From NCBI RefSeq assembly GCF_004792295.1, contig NZ_SRRY01000001.1, positions 62,001 to 126,000 of the forward strand: 64,000 nt of DNA. The letters are read 5' to 3'. This DNA is from Pseudoalteromonas sp. MEBiC 03607. Lineage in GTDB: Bacteria; Pseudomonadota; Gammaproteobacteria; Enterobacterales; Alteromonadaceae. The position numbers and the translations under genes were made by a program. Each line of letters starts with the position of its first letter. Position 1 is the first letter of the stretch. Shown piece after piece: positions 55,819 through 63,847 of this stretch. The notes below the pieces were generated by a model. The model saw nothing but the letters and a program-made list of their open reading frames with translations. It was not told where the DNA came from and did no database searches.

Positions 55819-55895
55819 TGGTGGCCCCTCCCAGACTTGAACTGGGGACCTAACGATTATGAGTCGTGTGCTCTAACCAACTGAGCTAAGGGGCC
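55819..55895 (-). tRNA. tRNA-Ile2 with CAU anticodon
   Basis: The minus strand folds as a 77-nt cloverleaf: acceptor GGCCCCT with AGGGGCC, D arm TAGCTCAGTTGGTTAGAGCA, anticodon stem ACGACTCATAATCGT with CAT at 55861-55859, T arm CCCAGTTCAAGTCTGGG and an encoded CCA. The GGCCCCT acceptor is that of E. coli tRNA-Ile2 (ileX), not of elongator or initiator Met. The C34 would be modified to lysidine by TilS to read AUA. An automatic caller may label it tRNA-Met. Confidence 0.93.
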
Positions 55896-56095
55896 ATTGT
55901 ATTAGCTTTTGCTAATTGTGAGATGCGTTTAGGAGGGTTAACTCACTAAAGCGGGTTGCAGTATAAAAAGTTTTTGTAACCTTGTCACTAGCAAAACTCT
56001 TTATTTTAAAAATCCTTAAACTATTTGCTCAAATAGTAAACTCTTTGTTTTTTCAACGACCTTAAAGCATGTCGATTGATTTCTAGCCTCCGACA

Positions 56096-56109
56096 TTGTT
56101 CTAGATCAA
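56096..56109. promoter_or_regulatory. FNR-like box upstream of hemN
   Basis: TTGTTCTAGATCAA differs from the FNR consensus TTGAT-N4-ATCAA at one base. Its centre lies about 65 bp before the hemN start. FNR-type control of hemN fits its need under anoxia. Confidence 0.65.
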
Positions 56110-56167
56110 ATAGCTAAATCACTAAACTCGTTAAAATAACCGCTCAATCAATTGCGGAGTGCTGACT

Positions 56168-57541
56168 GTGATAAATTTACCAAGCTGGGATCAATCTTTG
56201 ATCAATAAATACAATATTTCAGGGCCAAGATATACATCTTACCCCACTGCGTTGTCTCTAGCTGATGGTTATAACCAACAAGATATGATTAACGCGATTG
56301 CGGCATCGAAAAGCCGTTCTTTATCGTTGTATATCCATATCCCTTTTTGCAGTCAGCTTTGTTATTACTGTGGTTGTAATAAGGTGATCACTCGTCATCA
56401 GTCTAAAGCCGATTTATACCTCGATAATTTAGCGCTTGAGATTGCTGAGCAGGCAACGCTTTTTGCTGATTATAACGTTGAGCAACTGCATTTAGGGGGT
56501 GGTACGCCAACGTTTTTATCTGCAGAGCAAATGAGCCGCTTAATGACGTTAGTTGAGCAGCATTTTAATTTTGCTGATGATGCCGAGCGCGGAATTGAGA
56601 TTGACCCTCGCTCTTTAGCTGATGGCATGTTAGTACATCTACGTAAGCTTGGCTTCAATCGTGTCTCGTTTGGTATTCAAGATTTTAATGATGCTGTACA
56701 GCTGGCGGTTAATCGTCCGCAAAGCGTGCAGTCAGTAAAAGGTTTAATTAGCGAGGCTCGTGAGCTTGGCTTTAAATCAATTAATGCCGATATGATTTAC
56801 GGTTTGCCATTACAGACACCTGAAAGCTTTAAAGAGACGATTGCACAGCTGATTGAGCTAAATCCTGACCGAGTGTCTGTGTTTAATTACGCTCATTTAC
56901 CAGATAGATTTGCAGCGCAACGTAAAATTAAAGACGCTGACTTACCTTCTGCTGGCGATAAACTTACTATGTTCAAAAATACACTTGAGCAAATGTTAGC
57001 GGCGGGCTATCAGTTTATCGGTATGGATCACTTTGCTCGTAAGGATAATGAACTAGCGATTGCCCAAAACGCAGGTCAATTACACCGTAATTTCCAAGGT
57101 TACACAACGCATGGCCAATGTGACTTATTAGGTTTGGGTGTGTCATCTATTTCGCAAATAGGCAATGCCATTTTACAAAACGAAAAAGAGTTAAAGCACT
57201 ATTACAAAGCCGTGCAAGAAGGCTTTGGCAATGCAGTATGTAAAGGTGTCGCTCTCACTGATGACGATACGTTACGTGCAGCGGTGATCAAACAATTGAT
57301 CTGCCAGTTTGAGCTGGATATTCCCTCAATCGAAAAACAGTTTAATATCAACTTTGCCAGCTATTTCTGTGAGGCATTGCAAGCACTGGACCCATTACTA
57401 GCTGATGGCTTGGTGTCTGTTAGCCAAGATAAGATCACAGTAACAGCCCGCGGTAATTTATTTATTCGTATTATTTGTATGTGCTTTGATGCGCACCTAC
57501 AACAACAAATCAAGCAAACTCGTTTCTCACGAGTAATTTAA
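56168..57541 (+). CDS. hemN: Oxygen-independent coproporphyrinogen III oxidase
   Basis: HemN is a radical SAM enzyme that decarboxylates coproporphyrinogen III without oxygen. From GTG 56168, eight bases after GGAG, the product has 457 residues, the E. coli length. The GTG at 56159 overlaps that ribosome binding site. The 4Fe-4S motif CxxxCxxC is IHIPFCSQLCYYCGCNK near residue 58. QLHLGGGTPTFLSAEQM and GIEIDPRSLADG are further SAM-domain markers, and RVSFGIQDFNDAVQ follows. YGLPLQTPESF and HFARKDNELA complete the family pattern. It lies in the yihI-hemN-engB neighbourhood, as in E. coli. Confidence 0.97.
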   Translation: MINLPSWDQSLINKYNISGPRYTSYPTALSLADGYNQQDMINAIAASKSRSLSLYIHIPFCSQLCYYCGCNKVITRHQSKADLYLDNLALEIAEQATLFADYNVEQLHLGGGTPTFLSAEQMSRLMTLVEQHFNFADDAERGIEIDPRSLADGMLVHLRKLGFNRVSFGIQDFNDAVQLAVNRPQSVQSVKGLISEARELGFKSINADMIYGLPLQTPESFKETIAQLIELNPDRVSVFNYAHLPDRFAAQRKIKDADLPSAGDKLTMFKNTLEQMLAAGYQFIGMDHFARKDNELAIAQNAGQLHRNFQGYTTHGQCDLLGLGVSSISQIGNAILQNEKELKHYYKAVQEGFGNAVCKGVALTDDDTLRAAVIKQLICQFELDIPSIEKQFNINFASYFCEALQALDPLLADGLVSVSQDKITVTARGNLFIRIICMCFDAHLQQQIKQTRFSRVI

Positions 57542-57544
57542 CAA

Positions 57545-57573
57545 CAAAAAGCAGAGCCTAGGCTCTGCTCTTT
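57545..57573. terminator. Terminator between hemN and the DUF2489 gene
   Basis: AGCAGAGCCTAGGCTCTGCT (57550-57569) is a perfect 20-nt palindrome with A-run and T-run flanks. It can end both converging transcripts. Confidence 0.88.
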
Positions 57574-57601
57574 AATTAGCTTAATTCAACGATACGTCGG
57601 C

Positions 57602-58117
57602 TTAATTAAATACTACGTTTTCGCTGCCTGGAGCTGCTTTAAACTCTTCAATGATACGTGCGCAATCGGCTTTAATCTCATCGCTATGCTGCTCTTCAGC
57701 ACGCCAACGAGTGGTGTCCATTTTAAAGATCTCTTTTTTAGAGTACTTTTTACGGGCATCGTGCGTTGGCATGTCTTTTACAACTTCGTACATTTTGAAT
57801 ATGCCTGGGTAGCGCTCACTTAACTCAAACTCTTCTGCAAAGCTGTATTGAGAGATCAGCACCCAAATGCGTAGACAGCCTTCTGAGAACTCACATTGCT
57901 CTTCATTCATCGCACGGGCTATTAAATGAATGCTGTCGGCTAACTTTGCATTACGCTTTGCTTTTGAGTCAGCAAGCTTTAGCGCATACTCAGCTTTTTT
58001 CTTAGCGATAAGCTTATTTTGCTCTTTTAGTTTATACAGAAGTTGTCCTGCATAAAACGCAAGTCCTGCGATAATTGCCGCACCAATAACTATGGCAATA
58101 ATCAAGGGTATGCTCAT
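57602..58117 (-). CDS. DUF2489-family membrane-anchored protein
   Basis: The 171-residue product has one N-terminal helix (LIIAIVIGAAIIAGLAFYAG), then a long basic/acidic coiled-coil-like segment (LKEQNKLIAKKKAEYALKLA), then a compact region with LIARAMNEEQCEFSEGCLRI. EQCEFSEGCLR is the family hallmark. It overlaps yihI by 4 bp, a linkage common in Vibrio and Alteromonadales. Function is unknown. Confidence 0.85.
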   Translation of the reverse strand: MSIPLIIAIVIGAAIIAGLAFYAGQLLYKLKEQNKLIAKKKAEYALKLADSKAKRNAKLADSIHLIARAMNEEQCEFSEGCLRIWVLISQYSFAEEFELSERYPGIFKMYEVVKDMPTHDARKKYSKKEIFKMDTTRWRAEEQHSDEIKADCARIIEEFKAAPGSENVVFN

Positions 58118-58713
58118 CGTTCATCCTCATCTTCGTCATCTAACCATTCGTTTGCTAGGTCATCAGATAAGTACTTATCGAAGTCAGATTCACCTTCATC
58201 GTATGAATCATCTTCAAAGTCATCTTCGTACTCGTCTTCGTCTTCAATACCTAGCAGTTCACATAACTCTTGGTGACGTGCGATACGACTATTGAAGTAC
58301 TTAGCATCTTTACCTGTTAACAACTCACCACGTTCGTGACGCTCAACAAGCTTTAATAAGCGCTCATCATTTTCTAATGCTTCTAGCTCTTGCTCTGGTG
58401 TTAGCTCTGGCTCATTAACTTTCTTAAGCTCAACCATTGGTTTTAAGTTACGTTTCATTTCAACTTTTGGTTCAGCTTTAGGCGCAACTAATGAAACTGG
58501 CTTTTTGCTACCAACACGTTTATCTTTCGGTTGGTTATTAGCCTTTGTGTTCTCTCCCTTTTGCACGTCAGGGGCGTTTCGAGAACCTGGTTTAGCACCT
58601 TTGGTCTTTTTAACTCGCTGCTCCTTCAACGCTCGCATCTCTCTAAGTTTTTCTTTACTCAGACGTACCGGGCCATTTGATGGAATTTTACGCGACTTTT
58701 TCTTTCTACTCAT
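58114..58713 (-). CDS. yihI: Der GTPase-activating protein YihI
   Basis: YihI activates the ribosome-assembly GTPase Der. The 199-residue product (E. coli 169) begins with a basic MSRKKKSRKIPSNGPVRLSK and LREMRALKEQRVKKTKG. The middle (ELTPEQELEALENDERLLKL and VERHERGELLTGKDAKYFNS) is the conserved core, with ARHQELCELLGIEDEDEYED at the start of a very acidic tail. It is longer than the E. coli form because of a lysine-rich insert (residues about 40-95). It overlaps the DUF2489 gene. The csrC-like RNA lies upstream on the same strand. Confidence 0.93.
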   Translation of the reverse strand: MSRKKKSRKIPSNGPVRLSKEKLREMRALKEQRVKKTKGAKPGSRNAPDVQKGENTKANNQPKDKRVGSKKPVSLVAPKAEPKVEMKRNLKPMVELKKVNEPELTPEQELEALENDERLLKLVERHERGELLTGKDAKYFNSRIARHQELCELLGIEDEDEYEDDFEDDSYDEGESDFDKYLSDDLANEWLDDEDEDER

Positions 58714-58925
58714 ATCTTGATCGTCTCACTTAAGAGGTTGTGCACAACACCTTTAGCGGCATTGTAATGCTGGCATAACCAGAAGAATTCGGTGTGCGGA
58801 TGTGGTTTGTCAACATGACGAACTGCGCACTTTTCATACTCTCATATCAATCGTGTTAAGTTATTTAGCAGCTAAATATTTAAGTCGATTGGTATTAGTA
58901 CAAACGGTGGCTATTGTAACAGGAC

Positions 58926-59245
58926 AAATAAAAAGGCGGTAGAGAAAACATCTCTACCGCCTACTAATCTGAGCGCCAATAATTTGGACACTTCTCCCTT
59001 CGACTTTTAGTCTTTATTATTTTTATTATTATTTTTTATCCATTTTGTTATTTTTAAACCTTCCGTGTAGCATTCCATTTTGTTTTTATTATTAAACTTC
59101 CGTGAGCTTTTATTATTCTCGGTCAATCCTGACACTTTTTTGTTATTTCCTTTAGTACATCAAACGATGTAACCCCCTAAAGATTTGCCGCAATCACTTT
59201 CCTTATTGCTTTGTCCTTGTTGTTTTTATTGTCTCAGCGACAGTG
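58926..59245 (-). ncRNA. csrC: Candidate CsrB/CsrC-family CsrA-sequestering RNA
   Basis: The minus strand here carries nine GGA motifs in about 290 nt (plus-strand TCC at 59214, 59200, 59148, 59127, 59099, 59074, 59062, 59039 and 58995). They occur in contexts such as CACGGAAG, AATGGAAT and AAAGGAAA, separated by AATAATAAAA linkers. One sits in the loop of a perfect GTCA-GGAT-TGAC hairpin (59122-59133). The 3' end is an 11-bp GGCGGTAGAGA/TCTCTACCGCC stem (58935-58961) followed by TTTTT. The locus matches E. coli csrC, which lies between engB and yihI. The 5' end is approximate; a UvrY/GacA-like half-site TGTAAG lies at 59300-59295. Confidence 0.75.
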
Positions 59246-59440
59246 GTTAATTTACTCATTAATAATTTTGTTACAACTAATTTATATAACTTTTCTTACA
59301 GTCAAAAGATTAAAAAACGACAATTACCTTTTAAAACAATTTGTTATATTATAAAAAAAAATAAAAATAAGATTTAGCTCACATTGAAATGTGGGCAATG
59401 TCTCACAAGGAAGTAAGAAATTTCGATGAGATAAATATGA

Positions 59441-59468
59441 AAAAAAAGCAGCTTGCGCTGCTTTTTTT
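59441..59468. terminator. Bidirectional terminator after cytochrome c4
   Basis: AAAAAAAGCAGC pairs with GCTGCTTTTTTT over a TTGC loop. On the minus strand it lies 48 bases after the cytochrome stop and separates that gene from the csrC-like RNA. Confidence 0.9.
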
Positions 59469-59515
59469 ACAATTTGTACACTTTAATGCCAATATTTACA
59501 TTCGGCAATCAGACT

Positions 59516-60148
59516 TTAGTGTAAGCCACCTAAGTATTTTGATAGAACTTCGATGTCTTTGTCTGTTAATTTTTTAGCGATGTCTTGCATCATGCCGTTT
59601 AGGTCATTATTGCGTGTACCATCACGGAATTTTTCAAGTTGAGACTTGATGTATTCTGGGTGTTGGAACGAAATTTTCGGGAATTTAGCAAGTGATGTAC
59701 CGTTACCACGAGGACCGTGACACGCAGCACATGCTGGAATACCACGCTCTGCATCACCGGCTTTATAAAGCTGCTGACCCACTTCTACTACATCTTTAGG
59801 TGTTGAACCTTCAGACATATTTAAAGAAGAGAAGTAAGCTGCTAGGTCTTTCATGTCTTGATCGCTAAGCGGCATAGCCATACCACTCATTACTGGATCC
59901 ATACGGCCTTCTTTGCCGCCAGACGTCATACCTAATTTAAACTCTTGTAATTGTTTATAGATATAATCTGCGTGTTGGCCTGCAATTTTAGGGTAGATAT
60001 TAACCGGTGCATTACCGTCTGGGCCGTGACAGGCCGCACACGTTGCCGATTTCTCTTTACCTGCGTTTACATCGCCATCAAATGCTGTTGCGTTGCTTGC
60101 TGACAACGTTCCAAGCAATATAGTTAAAGATAGTGCTATTTTTTTCAT
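59516..60148 (-). CDS. Di-haem cytochrome c4
   Basis: Cytochrome c4 is a periplasmic or membrane-associated electron carrier to terminal oxidases. The 210-residue product has a signal peptide (MKKIALSLTILLGTLSASNA) and two similar domains, each with CAACHGP: haem sites near residues 36-40 and 137-141. Axial methionine candidates lie in MSGMAMPLSDQDMKDLAAYF and NDLNGMMQDIAKKLTDKDIE. It diverges from engB across 284 bp. In enterics no such gene lies here, so it is an insertion relative to the E. coli order engB-csrC-yihI. Confidence 0.95.
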   Translation of the reverse strand: MKKIALSLTILLGTLSASNATAFDGDVNAGKEKSATCAACHGPDGNAPVNIYPKIAGQHADYIYKQLQEFKLGMTSGGKEGRMDPVMSGMAMPLSDQDMKDLAAYFSSLNMSEGSTPKDVVEVGQQLYKAGDAERGIPACAACHGPRGNGTSLAKFPKISFQHPEYIKSQLEKFRDGTRNNDLNGMMQDIAKKLTDKDIEVLSKYLGGLH

Positions 60149-60432
60149 GGTGAATTCTCTGTTTCCGACCCTGTATCATCTACAATATGGATGTTGTGAT
60201 TTCTATATTCTACACGATAATAAATTCTCTGGCACGTTTTCTGCCCACTTTAAGCTCATAATTTATAGGGATTTGACTTAGATTAAGTTTCTATCTAGAA
60301 ATTTTCCCACTATGTAACTAAATTTAGCACGCTTAAATACGCTTTTGAATGCTGCTTTAATAGTATAAAATACGCGTCTTAAGTGAATTTTAGTCACTGT
60401 TCAACATTATTTATAAAAGATTAGGAGAGCCT

Positions 60433-61080
60433 GTGCTCAAATCTCGTATCAAATACAATACTGCGTCCTTTGTTACTAGCGCACCTGACATCTCACGCTT
60501 GCCTGCTGATACGGGGATTGAAGTCGCGTTTGCTGGTCGCTCTAATGCGGGTAAATCAAGTGCCCTTAATACGCTAACGGATCAAAAGTTAGCACGTACC
60601 TCTAAAACGCCGGGTCGTACTCAGTTGATCAATACTTTTGAGCTTGATGCTGATAAACGCCTTATCGACTTACCTGGTTATGGCTTTGCGAAAGTGCCAA
60701 TCGAAATGAAGAAGAAATGGCAAAAATCGTTAGGTGAGTACTTACAAAAGCGCCAAAGTTTAAAAGGGATTGTTATTTTGATGGATATTCGTCATCCACT
60801 AAAAGATCTTGATCGTGACTTAATTGACTGGGCCGTTGGCAGTGAGATCCCAGTACTTGCACTTTTAACTAAAGCCGACAAATTAAAACAGGGCGCACGT
60901 AAAGCACAAGTTTTACAAGTTCGCCGTGAGCTAAGTAGCTTGGAAGGTGATATTACTGTTCATGCATTTTCATCATTAAAAGGAACAGGCTTACCAGAAG
61001 TTGCTAAAAAGCTAGATGAATGGTTCTTAGGGCCAATTGAAGTTCAAACTCCTGAATCTGAAGAAGAACCAGAAGCTTAG
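60433..61080 (+). CDS. engB: Ribosome biogenesis GTPase EngB (YihA/YsxC)
   Basis: EngB is a small essential GTPase for 50S assembly. The 215-residue product starts with GTG 60433, preceded by TTAGGAGAG. G motifs are present: G1 [19 protein letters not shown] near residue 29, G2 [16 protein letters not shown]3 [14 protein letters not shown] and G4 ALLTKADKL. The acidic C-terminal tail (PESEEEPEA) is longer than usual. It converges with the DUF1285 gene with a 4-bp overlap. Confidence 0.97.
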   Translation: MLKSRIKYNTASFVTSAPDISRLPADTGIEVAFAGRSNAGKSSALNTLTDQKLARTSKTPGRTQLINTFELDADKRLIDLPGYGFAKVPIEMKKKWQKSLGEYLQKRQSLKGIVILMDIRHPLKDLDRDLIDWAVGSEIPVLALLTKADKLKQGARKAQVLQVRRELSSLEGDITVHAFSSLKGTGLPEVAKKLDEWFLGPIEVQTPESEEEPEA

Positions 61081-61595
61081 GCCAAGTAATAACGCTTACC
61101 TAATGACTCTATAAAGTAGCCCTGCTCGTCTGAGCAGGCTATTTCAGCCCATTGATAATAAACATTTCTCGATACTCTTGCCGCTAACCCATGTGCTAAC
61201 TGTAAATAAGGTACCTGCAGATTTTCAAATTTGCGTAATTGTAGTGGTTGCGATGATGTCACTAACCAAGTGCGTTGTAGATTATCAACACAGCATAAAG
61301 CCTGCCCTTGCTCGGTCTCTTCAAAATACCAATCAACAATAACAAAAGGCACATCAATGACTGTAATCGCCATTTTCTCTACTGGCGTTTTTAAATAGTA
61401 AGTATTGGCTTCTTTACAAAGTACGGAGGCAAATAGTTTGACCATTGCCTCCCGTTGAATTTCGCTGCCAGCATAAAACCACACTCCTTGACCATTGATC
61501 TCAATAGGCAACTGACCACAATTGTCTGGTTGCCATTGATCAAAAGGTTTATCAGGCTCTGCAAGTGCAGCTTCTAGCTCGGCAAGCGACTGCAT
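61077..61595 (-). CDS. DUF1285-family protein
   Basis: The 172-residue product has [20 protein letters not shown] near residue 26, [20 protein letters not shown] and [20 protein letters not shown]. The pattern D-C-G-x-(L/I)-P-(I/M)-x-I-x-x-x-G-x-WF-y-x-G-S-x-I and LVRLFASIL-x-x-E characterises DUF1285, a cytoplasmic family with no assigned function. Its ATG overlaps the yceI stop by one base (TAATG), so the two are translationally coupled. Its end overlaps engB on the other strand by 4 bp. Confidence 0.85.
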   Translation of the reverse strand: MQSLAELEAALAEPDKPFDQWQPDNCGQLPIEINGQGVWFYAGSEIQREAMVKLFASVLCKEANTYYLKTPVEKMAITVIDVPFVIVDWYFEETEQGQALCCVDNLQRTWLVTSSQPLQLRKFENLQVPYLQLAHGLAARVSRNVYYQWAEIACSDEQGYFIESLGKRYYLA

Positions 61596-62182
61596 TACTT
61601 ATCTTTATCGAGCGTCAAAGAAAAAGTTACAGGAACAGCTGTTGCAATAGATGGTAAACCAGCAAGCTTTTGTAGCTGTGCAATGCCTTCTGTTACTTTG
61701 AAATCATCTGCATTAATAATCACTGGTGAGAACGAAGAAACTGTCACATCACCATTGGGTGACATGTTTGCCAGTACATCAATCGTTAACTCTTTTTTAT
61801 TGCCATGGAAGTCAAGCTCGGCTTTCAAACCAGTTAATACATGTTGTCCTGGCTTCAGTGCTAATAATGATTTACTTAAATCAGCAGTTAAAACTGCATG
61901 AGGAAACTCAGCTGTTTCGAACAACAATTTAGTCATGCGCTCATTACGGATAGGAATTAGCGTTTCAACAGAGCTAAGATCGATCATTAACTTGAATTGA
62001 CCTTGCTCATTCAACGTACCTGATACTTTTTTGAAATGATGCGCTTCAGCAATTGAATTCTTTTTGATAGATACAAAGCTAACCTTGCTTTGCTCATTGT
62101 TAACCTGCCAGTTTGCACTAGCAAAAGGAGCAACTAATAAACTTGATAATGATAAGGCGGCAAAGGCCACAGATTTAAACAT
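61595..62182 (-). CDS. YceI-family periplasmic lipid-binding protein
   Basis: From ATG 62182, preceded by AAGGA at about seven bases, the product has 195 residues. A longer in-frame extension to 62356 has no ribosome binding site and reads through the structured upstream region. The signal peptide is MFKSVAFAALSLSSLLVAPF with cleavage near ASANW. The lipocalin-like barrel shows WQVNNEQSKVSFVSIKKNSI, GTLNEQGQFKLMIDLSSVET and RMTKLLFETAEFPHAVLTAD. Family members bind polyisoprenoids. It is the first gene of a pair with DUF1285. Confidence 0.9.
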   Translation of the reverse strand: MFKSVAFAALSLSSLLVAPFASANWQVNNEQSKVSFVSIKKNSIAEAHHFKKVSGTLNEQGQFKLMIDLSSVETLIPIRNERMTKLLFETAEFPHAVLTADLSKSLLALKPGQHVLTGLKAELDFHGNKKELTIDVLANMSPNGDVTVSSFSPVIINADDFKVTEGIAQLQKLAGLPSIATAVPVTFSLTLDKDK

Positions 62183-62430
62183 AACGCATTCCTTCGAAGA
62201 TAATAACAATCTATTAGATGGTATCACCTGCGTTAATTTGTGCAATGAATTGTATGATAAGAAGAGAAAAAACGGCTCGCTCAATAACAAGCGAGCCGGT
62301 ATAGCAAACTGGGGAGAAGCTATCAATACGTTGCATCTTTTCAGATGCATCATCAACAGGATGTCCTACAGGATGAGGACGGCGCGGACTTTAACAAAGT
62401 CCGCGTTAAAAAGAAATTGCATCCGCAAAG
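62183..62430 (-). ncRNA. Structured region upstream of yceI, unknown RNA or leader
   Basis: Several strong stems cluster here: CGCGGACTTT-AAC-AAAGTCCGCG (62383-62405), TGCATCT-TTTC-AGATGCA (about 62332-62349) and the terminator at 62267-62299. On the minus strand the terminator follows the stems and lies about 85 nt before the yceI start, which is the layout of an attenuated leader or of a separate small RNA ending there. On the plus strand the loop of GTCCT-ACAGGATG-AGGAC (about 62364-62381) matches a CsrA-type site. I recognise no known RNA family. Strand and ends are uncertain. Confidence 0.5.
62267..62299 (-). terminator. Minus-strand terminator upstream of yceI
   Basis: CGGCTCGCT (62273-62281) and AGCGAGCCG (62290-62298) form a perfect 9-bp stem. 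On the minus strand it is followed by TTTTTT, so it would end a transcript coming from the right before it reaches yceI. Confidence 0.85.
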
Positions 62431-62603
62431 AAAACGCTCGATTTGATAAACATATAACGAAACTCTAAAACTATCTTTTCTTGTTTACCTATAATTAACA
62501 TTACATCAAGTGGTTATTTAAGGTATCGTTAAATTAATAAGAGAAAATAGCAGCATTATTAATACATGTTGATGGCAAAAACTTAGCACAAGAGTAAAAA
62601 GGA

Positions 62604-63524
62604 ATGAAAAAATGCCTCCTAGCACTAGCTACCATCTTACTCATTTCGCTGAGCTTGCCCTGTCACGCGAAAAATAATAACACTCAATACCCGATTGTTT
62701 TGGTACATGGGCTGTTAGGTTTTGATAGCCTATTAGGCGTTGACTATTTTTATAATATCCCCAGCACTTTATCGCTTGATGGCCACCAGGTTTTTGTTGC
62801 TGCTGTGTCAGCTGTTCACAGTTCAGAGTTTCGTGGTCAACAATTACTGGCTCAGGTTAATCATATTTTGACACTCACGGGCGCAGAAAAGGTTAACTTA
62901 ATTGGTCATAGTCAAGGAGCGCAAACTGTTCGCTATGTCGCTTCGATCTCGCCTAACTTAGTTGCCTCTGTGACCAGTATCGGGGGGGCAAACTATGGCA
63001 GTACACTTGCTGATCTTATTCGCGAAGAAATAAAACCAAACTCACCATCTGAACATTCGTTTAAGCTAGTATTTGCAGCACTAGGCAGCATGATTTCGTT
63101 ACTATCAGGTCACAGTGATTTACCGCAAGATCCGTTAGCAGCATTACATAGCTTAACCAGCCAAGGAGCCTCTGTATTCAATCAAAAGTACCCAGAAGGT
63201 TTACCGCCAACGGCATGCGAGCAAGGACAAATGCTTGCCAGTAATGGGGTGTATTATTTTTCGTGGAGTGGCACAGCAGCGCTTACCAATATTCTTGATC
63301 CAACCGACTTATCTATGCTGCTTGGATCAATATTGATCGTAGGTCAAGATGATGGCCTGATTTCACGCTGTAGTAGTCACTTAGGTCATGTCATTAAAGA
63401 TGATTATAAAATGAATCATTTAGACGAAATCAATCAATTTATAGGTTTGCATCATTTACGCGAAGTCGACCCTGTTGAGCTTTATCGTCAACATGTAAAA
63501 AGGTTACAAGAGTTGGGGTTATAG
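62604..63524 (+). CDS. Secreted triacylglycerol lipase, family I type
   Basis: The 306-residue product begins with a signal peptide (MKKCLLALATILLISLSLPC, cleavage near CHAKN). The mature part starts YPIVLVHGLLGFDSLLGVDY, the oxyanion region of Pseudomonas-type lipases. The nucleophile elbow is LIGHSQGAQTVRYVA (Ser about 109), and the catalytic Asp and His are likely in VGQDDGLIS and SHLGHVIKDDYKMNHLDE. Cysteines in TACEQG and SRCSSH fit the single disulfide of this family. Such lipases usually need a foldase (Lif) gene just downstream; none is present here. Confidence 0.9.
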   Translation: MKKCLLALATILLISLSLPCHAKNNNTQYPIVLVHGLLGFDSLLGVDYFYNIPSTLSLDGHQVFVAAVSAVHSSEFRGQQLLAQVNHILTLTGAEKVNLIGHSQGAQTVRYVASISPNLVASVTSIGGANYGSTLADLIREEIKPNSPSEHSFKLVFAALGSMISLLSGHSDLPQDPLAALHSLTSQGASVFNQKYPEGLPPTACEQGQMLASNGVYYFSWSGTAALTNILDPTDLSMLLGSILIVGQDDGLISRCSSHLGHVIKDDYKMNHLDEINQFIGLHHLREVDPVELYRQHVKRLQELGL

Positions 63525-63622
63525 TTAACGAGTAATGATTTATTTTTGGTTAAGTCGGGTCGCTAGAAGTGATGTTCTATATACAGAAGCGATCAGCTTT
63601 CAGCCTTCAGCGGTCAGACGCG

Positions 63623-63793
63623 CGAAACAAGTTTCACGCCTACCTGTAGCAGCGCCTTTATGCCGCGACCCTTAAATTGGAAGCTAGATTCGAGATAAAT
63701 ACGGTATAACGGTCAAGCAAATCGCTAACTTTTAGTCTGAAAGCTGACGGCTGATAGCTGACAGCTCTAACTTTCCCCTAGAAACTCGCTAAC
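63623..63793 (+). repeat. Dispersed REP-containing repeat, copy 2
   Basis: CGAAACAAGTTTCACGCCTA, the REP core CTGTAGCAGCGCCTTTATGC, CTTAAATTGGAAGC and CTAGAAACTCGCTAAC occur in the same order as at 38029-38174. Here the block is split by a unit of about 36 nt (AGTCTGAAAGCTGACGGCTG and onward) inserted after CGCTAAC. The remainder of 63525-63847 has no gene. Confidence 0.75.
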
Positions 63794-63832
63794 TTTCAGT
63801 CTGAAAGCTGACGGCTGATAGCTGACAGCTCT
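63722..63832 (+). repeat. 47-nt direct repeat, period 64
   Basis: TCGCTAACTTTTAGTCTGAA and the following bases at 63722-63768 recur at 63786-63832 with one T/C difference. The unit itself contains nested GCTGACGGCTGATAGCTGAC AGCT steps. It lies directly before the 3' end of polA. Confidence 0.85.
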
Positions 63833-63847
63833 CATTTATTGCGACTA

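Noticed and set aside
58860..58900. GATTGGTATTA resembling a MITE end
   Set aside because: Only about ten bases match the terminal repeat; no internal MITE sequence is recognisable, so it is at most a remnant.
59389..59577. 62-codon plus-strand frame over the cytochrome c4 terminator
   Set aside because: It spans a strong terminator and the antisense 3' end of cytochrome c4, and the translation has no recognisable features.
62183..62356. 58-residue N-terminal extension of the YceI protein
   Set aside because: ATG 62182 has a ribosome binding site and starts a normal signal peptide; the extension reads through a terminator hairpin and lacks a start signal.
63560..63600. GATGTTCTATATACAGA, similar to part of Spot 42 RNA near polA
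   Set aside because: The match is short, on the strand opposite to polA, and none of the rest of Spot 42 or a terminator is present.
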